Shown here: positions 10,001 through 20,600 of the stretch, piece after piece
Numbering within the stretch: position 1 is the stretch's first letter
Layout: each line of letters begins with the position of its first letter
NCBI GenBank assembly: GCA_002633005.1
Contig: NMRA01000639.1
Span: 168,456 to 232,455, forward strand
DNA length: 64,000 bases
Source: Phoronis australis
Lineage: Eukaryota > Phoronida > Phoronidae
Direction of reading: 5' to 3'
Program-made: the position numbers and the translations under genes
Notes under the pieces: generated by a model
Told to the model about the DNA's origin: nothing
The model's input: the letters and a program-made list of their open reading frames with translations, nothing else
Databases searched by the model: none

Positions 10001-12778
10001 GACCAAATGTTGTCAATGGAAGTCGTCATAATCTTAGCAAAACACTGAAACAGCTGGTGACGAACAACGTCAAGTCAGTGCAAAAATTATGTTCTTTTGC
10101 CAACTGTATAATTTCTGAAGCTGAACTTTAGAAGCAAGCAGGTCCAAAAACAAACAGATTTTTTAGTAGATTCTAATAAGGCATAAAAATGTGTGGACCT
10201 TATCTCAAAAAGTCTGACATGCTTTTCACTAAAAGTCATTTTCGCAGCTCTGTGATCCCAGCAGATTTTTTTTGAAGGCCTGGCTGAATTAGCTTCAAAT
10301 CTGGCATCCACAGAATTGAAATGCACTATCTGAGTAATGTTGATCATAAAACCTCATAGTGAGGAACTACTTGACACATGTTCATACTATATATCCAGTA
10401 TGAGCTTGAAAAAAATTAAACCAAATCTACGATGGCCACCCGAATTTTTTTCAATTATGGTTGATTTCACATGGAATGATCCATATCAACATTTTTATCT
10501 ACAATGACCTTATCAGGTTCACGAGGAGGCAGTGTGGCCTGGTTGATCAGTGCCCGCTTTCTTTACTCGAGGTCGTGAGTTCAGTTCCCACCAGTTCACA
10601 CTGCTAAACCCTTGAGCCAGGTTTCTAGCTCCTCAGCTCGGTTTTAACCACATATTAATAAAGCATAAAAATATTTCCAGGTGATCAGTGCAATGGGCCC
10701 ACATGCGAGGCCTGCGCATGTACCAGACCGCCTGCAATTATTTTTTTTATCACATTCACGGAAAGATAGCATTTGTTGACCTACCTTGTGACCTGTTGAT
10801 CTTTCGCCAATAGAGATAGCCAAAGCCTGCAGCAGCAAGTTCTATAAGAAACAATCCTTTCAACAAGTCACCACCGAGTGTTGATTTTTTGGGAAACTTT
10901 TGCAGCATTGTCCATCAGCGCTGTAACGATATTTAAATGAAAGTTCTCTGACAGAGCGACACTTGACAAATTTGACTGAACAAAGGAGTATAAGTGATCA
11001 CAATGGAAGCGTCTCCTAAGACGACAACACTCATTTCACCNCAGAAATGGAATCCTATCACGGTGAGGGATTATACGAGATAGATTGTATGGGAGTACAA
11101 GACCTGGTTCCATTTTTGTTTTTTAGCCAGCTAAATGGGACAAAATGCACCATTAATTCATCACACTAAAACTTTTAATATTAGGTAAGTGGATATTATT
11201 TTTTTCAATTGCGACATCAGAATCATCTTATCTCACAGCATGTACAAATACAGTGACTTCAAGATTATTTAATCACCAGATATATAACTTCCTTTTCTGT
11301 ATGTTACACTGTGAGCTACATGAAGCATGGCTCCAAAAAGAGCTTCTACTGGGCAAAACAGGCTATGAGTGGGCAATTATCAAACCAACGTGATTTTATT
11401 CACACATTTGTGCATGTCTTACAAGGACAAAGTAAAATCTAGTTGTTTTGGATCTGCTTCAAAGAAAAGTTTAACTTTCATTATAAGGCAATTTGCCAAA
11501 AACATGATTTGTGCAGTTACATTGTGTTATTGTTTCTACTAACGCTATGTACTGCCACTTGATGCATGCCTGATGACAATAAATACCTTTCAATCTGTTG
11601 CATTTCAAGTCTATATCATAGCTGTATCAGGATAGTACTTCAACTCTTAGGAGCGCCACCTATTGGCTGAAGACTAAACCTGCACAACTGCACCATTAGG
11701 GTATGATTCAAGAGGATACTAGGACTTTCTTTGAAATACTTTGCACTACTGAGGCTAGTCTGGTCAATGCTTGTCAGGCTCTTTTGAAGTGCATTTGACT
11801 TTCGCTGGTTGGAACTGGCTGAGGACAACAGGTGGCACTGATAAACATTAGTCAATGATCAGGTGTTGCTAATGGAAGTCATCATAATCTTGGCAAAACA
11901 CTGAAACAGCTGGTGACGAACAACGTCAAGTCAGTGCAAAAATTATGTTATTTTTTGCCAACTGTAGAATTTCTGAAGCTAAACTTTAGAAGCAATCGGG
12001 TCCAAAAACAAACTGATTTTTTAGTAGATTCTAATAAGGCATAAAAATGTGTGGACGTTATCTCAAAAAGTCATGCTTTTCACTAAAAGTCATTTTCGCA
12101 GCTCTGTGATCCCAGCAGATTTTTTTTTGAAGCCCTGAATTAGCATCAAATCTGGCATCAACAGAATTGAAATGCACTATCTGAGTAATGTTGATCTTAA
12201 AACCTCATAGTGAGGAACTACTTGACACATGTTCATACTATATGTCAAGTATGAGCTTAAAAAAAAAATTAAACCAAATCTAAGATGGCCACCCAAAATT
12301 TCTTTCAATTATTATGGTTAATTTCAAATGAAAGGATCCACATCAACATTTTTTTCTACAATGACCTTATCACATTCACGAGGAGGCAGTGTGGCCCGGT
12401 TGATAAGTGCCCGCTTTCTTTACTCGAGGTCGTGGGTTCGAGTCCCACCAGGTCACACTGCTAAACCCTTGAGCCAGGTTTCTAGCTCCTAAGCTCGGTT
12501 TTAACCATATATCAATAAAGCATAAAAATATTTCCAGGTGATCAGTGCAATGGGCCCACATGCGAGGCCTGCGCATGTCTGGTACAACGTGTATCAGACC
12601 CCCTGCAATTATTTTTTTATCATGTTCACGGAAAGATAGCATTTGTTGACCTACCTTGTGACCTGTTGATCTTTCGCCAATAGAGATAGCCAAAGCCTGC
12701 AGCAGCAAGTTCTATAAGAAACAATCCTTTCAACAAGTCACCACCGAGTGTTGATTTCTTGGGAAACTTTTGCAGCAT
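7061..12778 (-). CDS. CEBPZOS: CEBPZOS-like small mitochondrial membrane protein, three exons
   Basis: Coding exons on the minus strand: 12655-12778 (or its duplicate 10785-10908), 8538-8582 and 7061-7152. They join in phase (124+45+92 nt) to give 86 residues. Each junction has GT-AG signals (GTAGGT and GTAAAA donors; TTATAG and TTTCAG acceptors). Residues about 15-34 form one membrane helix after a basic start, followed by WRKINRSQEHRKYL, then HPKVLEGYYWLANRTGYDHV (51-70) and KKFDQLVW (71-78). This order matches human CEBPZOS (80 residues): basic helix start, SQDFRQTM, a FPFILEVYY stretch, then IRELDQKTW. Human CEBPZOS is a mitochondrial protein of uncertain function. The exons are too small to show as long ORFs. 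The first exon occurs twice because of the flanking duplication and both copies are intact (one AAA/AAG synonymous difference noted). Confidence 0.75.
8587..8610. repeat. AAAAT/ATAAA pentanucleotide repeat
   Basis: Several head-to-tail AATAA-type units lie immediately upstream (minus strand) of the 45-nt middle exon of the CEBPZOS-like gene. Read on the minus strand this is the T-rich tract before the acceptor TTATAG, so the microsatellite serves as the polypyrimidine tract. Confidence 0.6.
9185..11040. repeat. Direct duplication A, copy 1 (1.86 kb)
   Basis: This segment is repeated almost unchanged at 11042-12910, with small substitutions and short indels. It contains the first coding exon of the CEBPZOS-like gene (10785-10908) and a tRNA-like repeat (about 10529-10611). 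The copy ends exactly at a single N (11041). The low divergence and the N at the join suggest two haplotypes placed in tandem by the assembler rather than a real tandem duplication. Confidence 0.9.
10529..10611 (+). repeat. tRNA-derived repeat, copy in duplication A1
   Basis: An A-box-like segment (TGGCCTGGTTGATCAGTGCC from 10535) and a B-box-like segment (AGTTCAGTTCCCA near 10578) are flanked by outer pairing ends GCAGTGTG and CACACTGC. Its B box is more degraded than in the second copy. No normal cloverleaf can be drawn, so this is a SINE or tRNA pseudogene rather than an active tRNA. It lies in the first intron of the CEBPZOS-like gene. Confidence 0.5.
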
Positions 12779-12910
12779 TGTCCATCAGCGCTGTAACGAT
12801 GTTTAAATGAAAGTTCTCTGACAGAGCGACACTTGACGAATTTGACTGAACAAAGGAGTATAAGTGATCACGAAGGAAGCTTCTACTAAGACAACAACGC
12901 TCATGTCACC
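11042..12910. repeat. Direct duplication A, copy 2 (1.87 kb)
   Basis: Second copy of the segment at 9185-11040, starting immediately after the single N at 11041. It carries its own intact first exon of the CEBPZOS-like gene (12655-12778) and tRNA-like repeat (12386-12461). Sequence after 12910 is not repeated. Confidence 0.9.
12386..12461 (+). repeat. tRNA-derived repeat (SINE-like), better preserved copy
   Basis: A 76-nt unit with 8-bp complementary ends (GCAGTGTG/CACACTGC), an A-box-like TGGCCCGGTTGATAAGTGC and an exact B box GGTTCGAGTCC at 12435-12445 inside a GTGGG/CCCAC T stem. The T arm resembles tRNA-Arg. The anticodon arm cannot be folded normally and extra bases separate T arm and acceptor end, so it is probably tRNA-derived and not a working tRNA. 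A tail with TTTCTAGCTCCT follows. Confidence 0.55.
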
Positions 12911-14615
12911 ATTGACGAGGCAGAGCCAGAGGATGACCTCAGAGATCATGACATCACCACTGCCACTCAATAAGAGTGACAGTGCTGCAAGAAACACTGA
13001 CAGCATAATCAATGAAGATGATGACGCTGACTTGAATACTGATGACAATACTGATATACCCACAACAATTGATTATTCAAAACATGGCCACCACAGCACC
13101 ATCTTGTATCTGATTTTGACCAAAAAATAGTCCTCAAGCTTTTCATGAGATATAATTTAGTGCAAGTTTCATGTAGATTGAGCGAAAAATGTATACTGTA
13201 TCCTGTATCTGATAGACCAACAAGAGAAATCAATCTATACTGTATCCTGTATCTGATAGACCAACAAGAGAAATCAATCTATACTGTATCCTGTATCTGA
13301 TAGACCAACAAGAGAAATCATATGCCGGAAGCTTTTCGGCGAATTATGTCTCATACTGATTAACCAAAGTCGTATTGTTATATAAGTATCTTTTGCGCAA
13401 AGAGGGACATCTTAGGAGGCCGTCCATGTCTTTAATTCATTCCAACTTGAACAAAGTACTCTCATAATTAAACCTTTTCTTCGAGCAGCCCTTCGTTCAG
13501 TTGCTCAAATCTGCAACTTACCATTATTACACTACGCACGCTCCTATTTTTACAGCGCCTGCCAGGGGCACACGCAGAGTTAAAAACGGCCAGTTGCTGA
13601 TTTGGGCAACTGAACCAAGGCCTACCAGAAGAANTGACGAAATGTTCGTTTAGAACAAGTGTTTGAAATAGTTCATTAATGAACCCTTTAGTGCGGAATA
13701 CAGTTCATTACATTCGCAAATTATTCTATATACCAATAAATTCAGCTCAAAGTTGAAGGTCGCGGGAACAGGCGACTTTTTCAACTTTTAAGTGCAGGAA
13801 AGTGAAAACTACCTACATAATCGTGTTCGCAAGGCTCCCTTTTGTTCTTTCACGAAGTTTCACGTAAAAATTCGCGAGTTTAGTCTTCTCCTGGGTTGAA
13901 AACCAAATAGCACTCATTTTTACCGGCATCCATTTTGGTCTGAAAAATCGGTCACGTCCCTGCAAAAAACTCGTACAAAGTATTATTAAACGAATTTTGC
14001 GACAAAAAAAGATTATCAGATAAGTAAAACAATATATTTTTTCATATTTTGCAATAATTTTTATTCACTTTTATTACATTTTTGAGTTATTTTTTGCCGA
14101 TTGTAGTGAGCGAATTTAACACGGTGACAGATACGCGAAGCGATTCGCTGAAGAATGCTGTCCTCGCTACCAAGGGCAAGGAAGGGCAATGTTTTGAAAA
14201 ACGCAAAAGAAAATGACCCTGATACTGCCAACAATCCTAGAGTACAGGAGGCAACAAAATGTAAGCTGTGACTTTGTTTAAAAAGTTAACCGAAGAGTGC
14301 CATCAACAGTAGCATGAATTTTCACAGAAAAATGCAACCAAATGTTTCATAAATGTATCCCCATTCACCCCATTGTCTTACATCAGTTCATCAGCAAACC
14401 AGAGCTCTCCTTAAGAAGAAAACACAAATGAGAAGATGATGTACAACAAAATACAGCAATTTCTATTGGTCAATAGATACAACTTAATATTTTTTAACCA
14501 ATCGTGAAGTACATTGCAATTGAAGATATTTTAAAGATGGTGGTCGTGATAGACAGTCGGTGAAAAAATTCCACGTTGCAATATTTTGCGTTTTCGTATG
14601 TTTTATCGCTAAAAT
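12911..14615. other. Region between divergent CEBPZOS-like and SLC30A6 genes
   Basis: No recognised coding sequence. An 88-residue Thr/Asp-rich open frame on the plus strand (12864-13130) is not supported by homology. A 44-bp tandem repeat lies at 13193-13320 and a single N at 13634. The right end should hold the SLC30A6 promoter and 5' UTR, the left end the CEBPZOS promoter. Confidence 0.4.
13193..13320. repeat. 44-bp tandem repeat, about 2.9 copies
   Basis: Units start at 13193, 13237 and 13281 with ATACTGTATCCTGTATCTGA and are identical over the read length; the last unit is cut at 40 bases. The perfect identity points to very recent expansion. Confidence 0.9.
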
Positions 14616-17600
14616 ATGGCAGCACATGGTAGTCAATTGCGATTTCAACCGGGACAAACGGTACTAAATATCGGAGAACTCAATGAAGTTGATCTGAAGT
14701 CAGGTGAATATTGTTTAAGGACATCCATCCAATCTGCTGGACAAGCTTAGCCACTGGTCGGATATAGCGATCCCTGCTTTTGTCTTGAGAACCAGTTTCA
14801 TCCTCAGTTGCTAAGCTTTTAACTAATACAGCCTAAGACACTCTTAACTTGTTAACAGCCGCTTGACATGATACTATAATGAAGAGAAAGGATTACAACT
14901 GCTATCAATATGGTCGCCCACTAGGCACTTCCGAAACAACTCAAATCAGTCAAATCACGCCAATCTGGGTGTAACGTACACATGTTATGTGCGACTTGCA
15001 CATTCAATAGTTTATGGAATTCCAAGTCTGTCAGGTAACACGCACACGTAGATTTTACACGTTTACAGGTTATGCCAACTTTTAAAATAGATGTGCCGAT
15101 TCCTGAGCCAACGAATGTAGTTCATTCACAAGAGGATGTCAACGATCGCGTAATTAATACCCCTCATGAAATTCAAACTTGTACACGAGAACGGCTGAAA
15201 GGTGGCGAATTGACGGAATTTTGAGAGAACTGCTGGTGCTTCAATCCTTCATACAACTCCCAATGTGAAACAAGGACTGTCATTCAGCTAGCACTTCATG
15301 TCAGTCATATGACTTGGGGTCAAGTGCCTTTTGGGGTTGGACTGAAATGCGTTCAGCGGTTACGTTATTTTGTCATCGGAGCACATCAACCCATTACAAA
15401 ATAGATTTTAATGGGTAAATGAGTCAACGCGAACGTGTTGATGTGTAAAACGTGTACGCGTTACCTAATGACACACTTGGAATTCCATACTAATTATATG
15501 GCTTTAAAAATTGACTTATTAGTCGGCAAGATTTTGACGTTTTTTGGCCGGGTAAATAGCAGGTTATTTTTTCGACAAGTTGACATGTTACACAAGTCGA
15601 CCAAAGACAAGGGCATGCATTGTCTGGTGAATAGTAAAAGTAGGTTTTGTGGCCAATTTGTCAGATGAATGTTGGAAAATCTGTTTCTAGCCTAGTGATT
15701 TCAAGCTCGTCCTATGCAGTAAAATTCTAATATATTGGTGTGCATAGGGTCCAAGTAGGTTGTGGAGAACATTCTTCAACAACTGACATGACTTTGGTCA
15801 AACTGACAATTAAATTCTTAAGTACCATAATAGCTCACTTGCGAGTTTCTCGTTAGTCACTGTGGGGGCAAAACCTGCCATATTGCTCTTGTTTTGCCCT
15901 GAGTTTTTGCTACACACGCTAAAACTTACTGGAGTTCTTATGGTGAATTTTACGCTTAAAATGTTAAAACAACTTAAGATATGGTAGATGGATCGTGGAA
16001 TAACTGTGAATGGACGAAGAAAATGTGAACTTGTTATGTTGTGCGAAGCTGTGAACGGACTGAAATTGGAACTTAACCCGCTCTAGGCCTGAGTGCTGCA
16101 GGCATACAGGGGCGATAGTGTATCCCCATAAAAAGATATTCACTTCAAAATACAGCAAATAAAATCAAATGAAACATGCATATGTGTACATGAAGTTATA
16201 ATTAACACATACTCTGACTCTGGACACAATTTAGTCTACAAATAACTTGAGCATATCCATGAAAACCTCGCGGTTCTCTCGAGTTTCTCTCACTGACCGC
16301 CANNNNNNNNNNNNNNNNNNNNNNNNNNNNNNNNNNNNNNNNNNNNNNNNNNNNNNNNNNNNNNNNNNNNNNNNNNNNNNNNNNNNNNNNNNNNNNNNNN
16401 NNNNNNNNNNNNNNNNNNNNNNNNNNNNNNNNNNNNNNNNNNNNNNNNNNNNNNNNNNNNNNNNNNNNNNNNNNNNNNNNNNNNNNNNNNNNNNNNNNNN
16501 NNNNNNNNNNNNNNNNNNNNNNNNNNNNNNNNNNNNNNNNNNNNNNNNNNNNNNNNNNNNNNNNNNNNNNNNNNNNNNNNNNNNNNNNNNNNNNNNNNNN
16601 NNNNNNNNNNNNNNNNNNNNNNNNNNNNNNNNNNNNNNNNNNNNNNNNNNNNNNNNNNNNNNNNNNNNNNNNNNNNNNNNNNNNNNNNNNNNNNNNNNNN
16701 NNNNNNNNNNNNNNNNNNNNNNNNNNNNNNNNNNNNNNNNNNNNNNNNNNNNNNNNNNNNNNNNNNNNNNNNNNNNNNNNNNNNNNNNNNNNNNNNNNNN
16801 NNNNNNNNNNNNNNNNNNNNNNNNNNNNNNNNNNNNNNNNNNNNNNNNNNNNNNNNNNNNNNNNNNNNNNNNNNNNNNNNNNNNNNNNNNNNNNNNNNNN
16901 NNNNNNNNNNNNNNNNNNNNNNNNNNNNNNNNNNNNNNNNNNNNNNNNNNNNNNNNNNNNNNNNNNNNNNNNNNNNNNNNNNNNNNNNNNNNNNNNNNNN
17001 NNNNNNNNNNNNNNNNNNNNNNNNNNNNNNNNNNNNNNNNNNNNNNNNNNACACATTCAGCAACTGTTACACTCGTCGATTCAATAACCTGCTGTCTCTA
17101 TAGCTGGCTCTCTATTGACTATCGCTGTAAGTGCTGATTCTCTTCACTGCAACTCAACTGTAATTCTCCTGATTAACTTTCTTGAACTTCTGATGAACTG
17201 ACTTGATCTCCTGATGAACTGACTTGATCTCATGACTTGATCTCATCTCTAACACTAACCCGTGCTTGTGTATTTATACCCTAATGCATTGTTCTGGAAC
17301 TTTTTATTAATTCAAGCACATTCTAGAACTTTTCTGAATCTACCCAACCATTCTACAAACATGTACTAATCTCTAGAATATTCCAGACTGCACTAATCAC
17401 TGTCATGCTAGAGTCTTCTAGAAAGTTCCTCACTATATTGTAGTAAACAAATGACATCATCATTCTACTGACCTCAGTCTTCTAGAAATTCCATACTATT
17501 CTGTAGTAAACATCATCATTGTACTTAACTCAGGGGTCATGCCAATCAAACAGAATAACAAAACAAAACAATACAACTAAAAATACTGTCAGACTACGGT

Positions 17601-20600
17601 ATATTCTGACAGATTACCTTCTCACAAAAATAATTGATATTTTACCAAATGTTGTTTTGTGACATCTACACAACTTAAACTAAGCAAATAACAGACTCTC
17701 AGAAACATTCTTAATCTTAAATTTGTTGAGAAAATTGACAATGTCACCTTTCACTTGTCTGTCATTTGTGTGCTATAGTAGATGAAGCATTTCTTCTGTC
17801 AACCTGGATCCATAACAAAAGTCAATGCAATGTGCTGATTTACGACTGTGATCGTCCATTTCAGATCTCCGCCACAGAAATCAAGTTCTCCACAAAGAAT
17901 ACCTGGATGGCACCATTCACCCGTTCACCAATAATAAAAAATCGTTCATTTCTAGTGTATCCAAAGAGTTGGGAAGTATCATCACAGAGCCCCAGGTGAG
18001 TTGTAATACAAGTGGTGTCGGCCTATTTTTATGCAGGCACACTCACCACACATACACACATGGGTTTGGCAGAGGTTGGTGGGTATTTGCTCTTTCGGGT
18101 ATTATCTTGATCGGTATTTTAACTTCAAATTGGTTTTATCTTAATTTGTATGTGTTTTTGTATTGGTAACATCCTATTGGTCAGAAAACAAAACTAGGGG
18201 ATGGGGGGGATTGGGTTTGTTTCTTTGTAACTGGCTCAGTTGCCTAGGTAAGTGTTGGCGTCCCCTTCTAGTGGCGGTCAAAATCTCTTAGAACACTCTG
18301 TTACAATTAGCTTAATTAGCTTCGATTATGCAACTTAGCCCCTGTATTTATCTTTCTACTGAGGAGATTGAGTATAATGTGGCTACTTTTTGCAAAAATG
18401 TTAGTAATTAAAAATAACTGTCATTTGTCATTTTTAGGCCAAATCCACGGTGATATTGATTGTTGTGAATCTCGTCTGTACAGTACTACTGTTCATGTGG
18501 TGTCACACCACAAATAGTATGGGTAAGTCTGTTGAAGGCCTTCCATAGTATAGGTAGGCCTTCCATAGTTTAGTTGTTACTGAACCTTCATCTATTTCTA
18601 GTATTGTTTTTTAAAGTTTATTTGATTCAATAGGTGAGATTACTGCCCAGAAATCACCAAATGAAATCTGAAGCCGCCAAACCTTACGTCGAAGTCGTCG
18701 ACTTAAAAAAGGGCCGTTCCGTACTCCACTCTCAGAAACTATACGCAAACCTCTTCAGTTTTTCCCAGTGGAAAAATATGCACCTTTCACAATTACTCAA
18801 TTCCTCCTGCCAATGGAGATAGAACGCAGACGATCGCATGTACATTGGAGGCTTGTGTTCCACCCATGTTTATATTACTTTTATTAAAAATACAAATCCT
18901 TGTTATCTTGAAGAGGCATCATTCCATGGTAGTTCCCCAGGCGTGTATCTAATATCCATGTAGCAATGCAAACTTATGCAAAGAGACCAGCAAATGGCCC
19001 GCATCTTGTCTCTGTATTCATTTCAATAGAGCCAACCCGTCATAATCGCTAGTGAACATGGTCTGTGTCGGTCGCTGTGTCAATACAAGTGAATGCAGAA
19101 GTAAGACTGAGGCTTTTTGCTGAGTCATTCCCATCATGCTCTTCTATTCCTTGGATAACAAATGCTCACTAGAGGAATAATGATAATCATTGGGAACTGT
19201 ATCTCAAAGATGACTAAGGTTCTGCATGTTTGTAAGTTATTACATTTACATTGAAAACGACTGTTCCATGTTAAGTATTGGAAATGACTCGATGTTTGGG
19301 ATTCTTGAAACTGATTTGTTTAATTTATTTTCAGCTCTCACGGCCTTCACCTACTTAACGATATTTGATATTCTTTGGTTAGTATATTTCATTGACTAGT
19401 ATGTAAGAGCTTTGTTCATTGACGTTAAGACTAGAATTTCTTGGTCCTGTAACAGTTGTGTTCTGTACAAAAGACAAGTCCTAGGTGGATTCTGTTTCTA
19501 GGGGGCGATACTTATAAGTCCATGAAAGAGAATTGTTGAAAATTTGTGTAAGGTTGTGTAGGACCTTATTAGTAAGTCTATGTATTTAGCCAGTAGTTAT
19601 TTTCTGAAAGTATAAAGCCCGTTGTTTTTTTCTTTATGCAAATTTGCAAATCATTAGGTCACATAGCTATGTGATTTTAGCAAAACTTAATAAAAGGAAA
19701 GGTACATTCATAGCACAACAATCGTATCAATAATACAACCAAATTTCATTTGTCTAAAATATGGGTTCGACATATGAGAGCGAGCGCTCGAAGGTACAAG
19801 TAGAATAAGTAAAATACGAGTAGAAAACTGACCACCCCTGTACTATTTGAATGGCGGAGGAATCGACTTTCAGTGTTTTTTTAGTCGCCACACCTGTGTC
19901 AAATACTTTAAATGTTGAAGATGAAATCTCAAAAGCGCTGTTATAATTTTCTAATCCATTTCGTTTCGTGTAAATTTTGAGTTATCTCATAAAATATAAA
20001 ATTCCTAAGTATTTTTGTTAGCTCCTCATGCAAAAGCGGAACATTTTAAAAACAGTTCCTAAAAGAATTTTGAAGATCAGTGCATAAGGAATGCTATCTG
20101 AAAGTTTCGTATCAATCCGATCAGCCATTTCAGAAATATGACATTCAGAAGTTAGCCAAATTTGAGAATTTTTTGAAACTTTAATGTGTTGTGAGACTTT
20201 GTAATACATTTAGGTCCTGATGTGGCAGTTACCCTCCCTTGTTTCTAGTAAGGGTTTGAGTTGTTTTGAATCGCCCTCGTATCCGGTAAGTATGCATGAT
20301 TTTGCAGTAAGACTAAAACCCCATGCTTGTTTTTGCCCACGCACAGGCACTCCTAAAAACACTGCAGGCCCATAAAGCTCTGTCTAACCTTGCATATATC
20401 TCAACGTTACATGCTGTGTGTTCCTTTCCAGTTTGTTAACCTGTCTGTTGACGCTGTGGGTCCAAACTCAAAAACCTGTTCCTGTCTTTTCATTTGGGTG
20501 AGTTTATTGTACTGTTGTGATGTACCACAGCACATTCTCCTTTACTTTAATAAACTGAAATCTCATCACTTTATTGACAACTATGACTTAATCCTGCTGG

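Noticed and set aside
12386-12461. Functional tRNA gene
   Set aside because: The anticodon arm does not fold and extra bases separate the T arm from the acceptor end, so it is called a tRNA-derived repeat.
12376-12708. 110-codon minus-strand frame starting MLLQALAISIGE
   Set aside because: It is a wrong-frame reading of the CEBPZOS-like first exon that continues into the tRNA-derived repeat.
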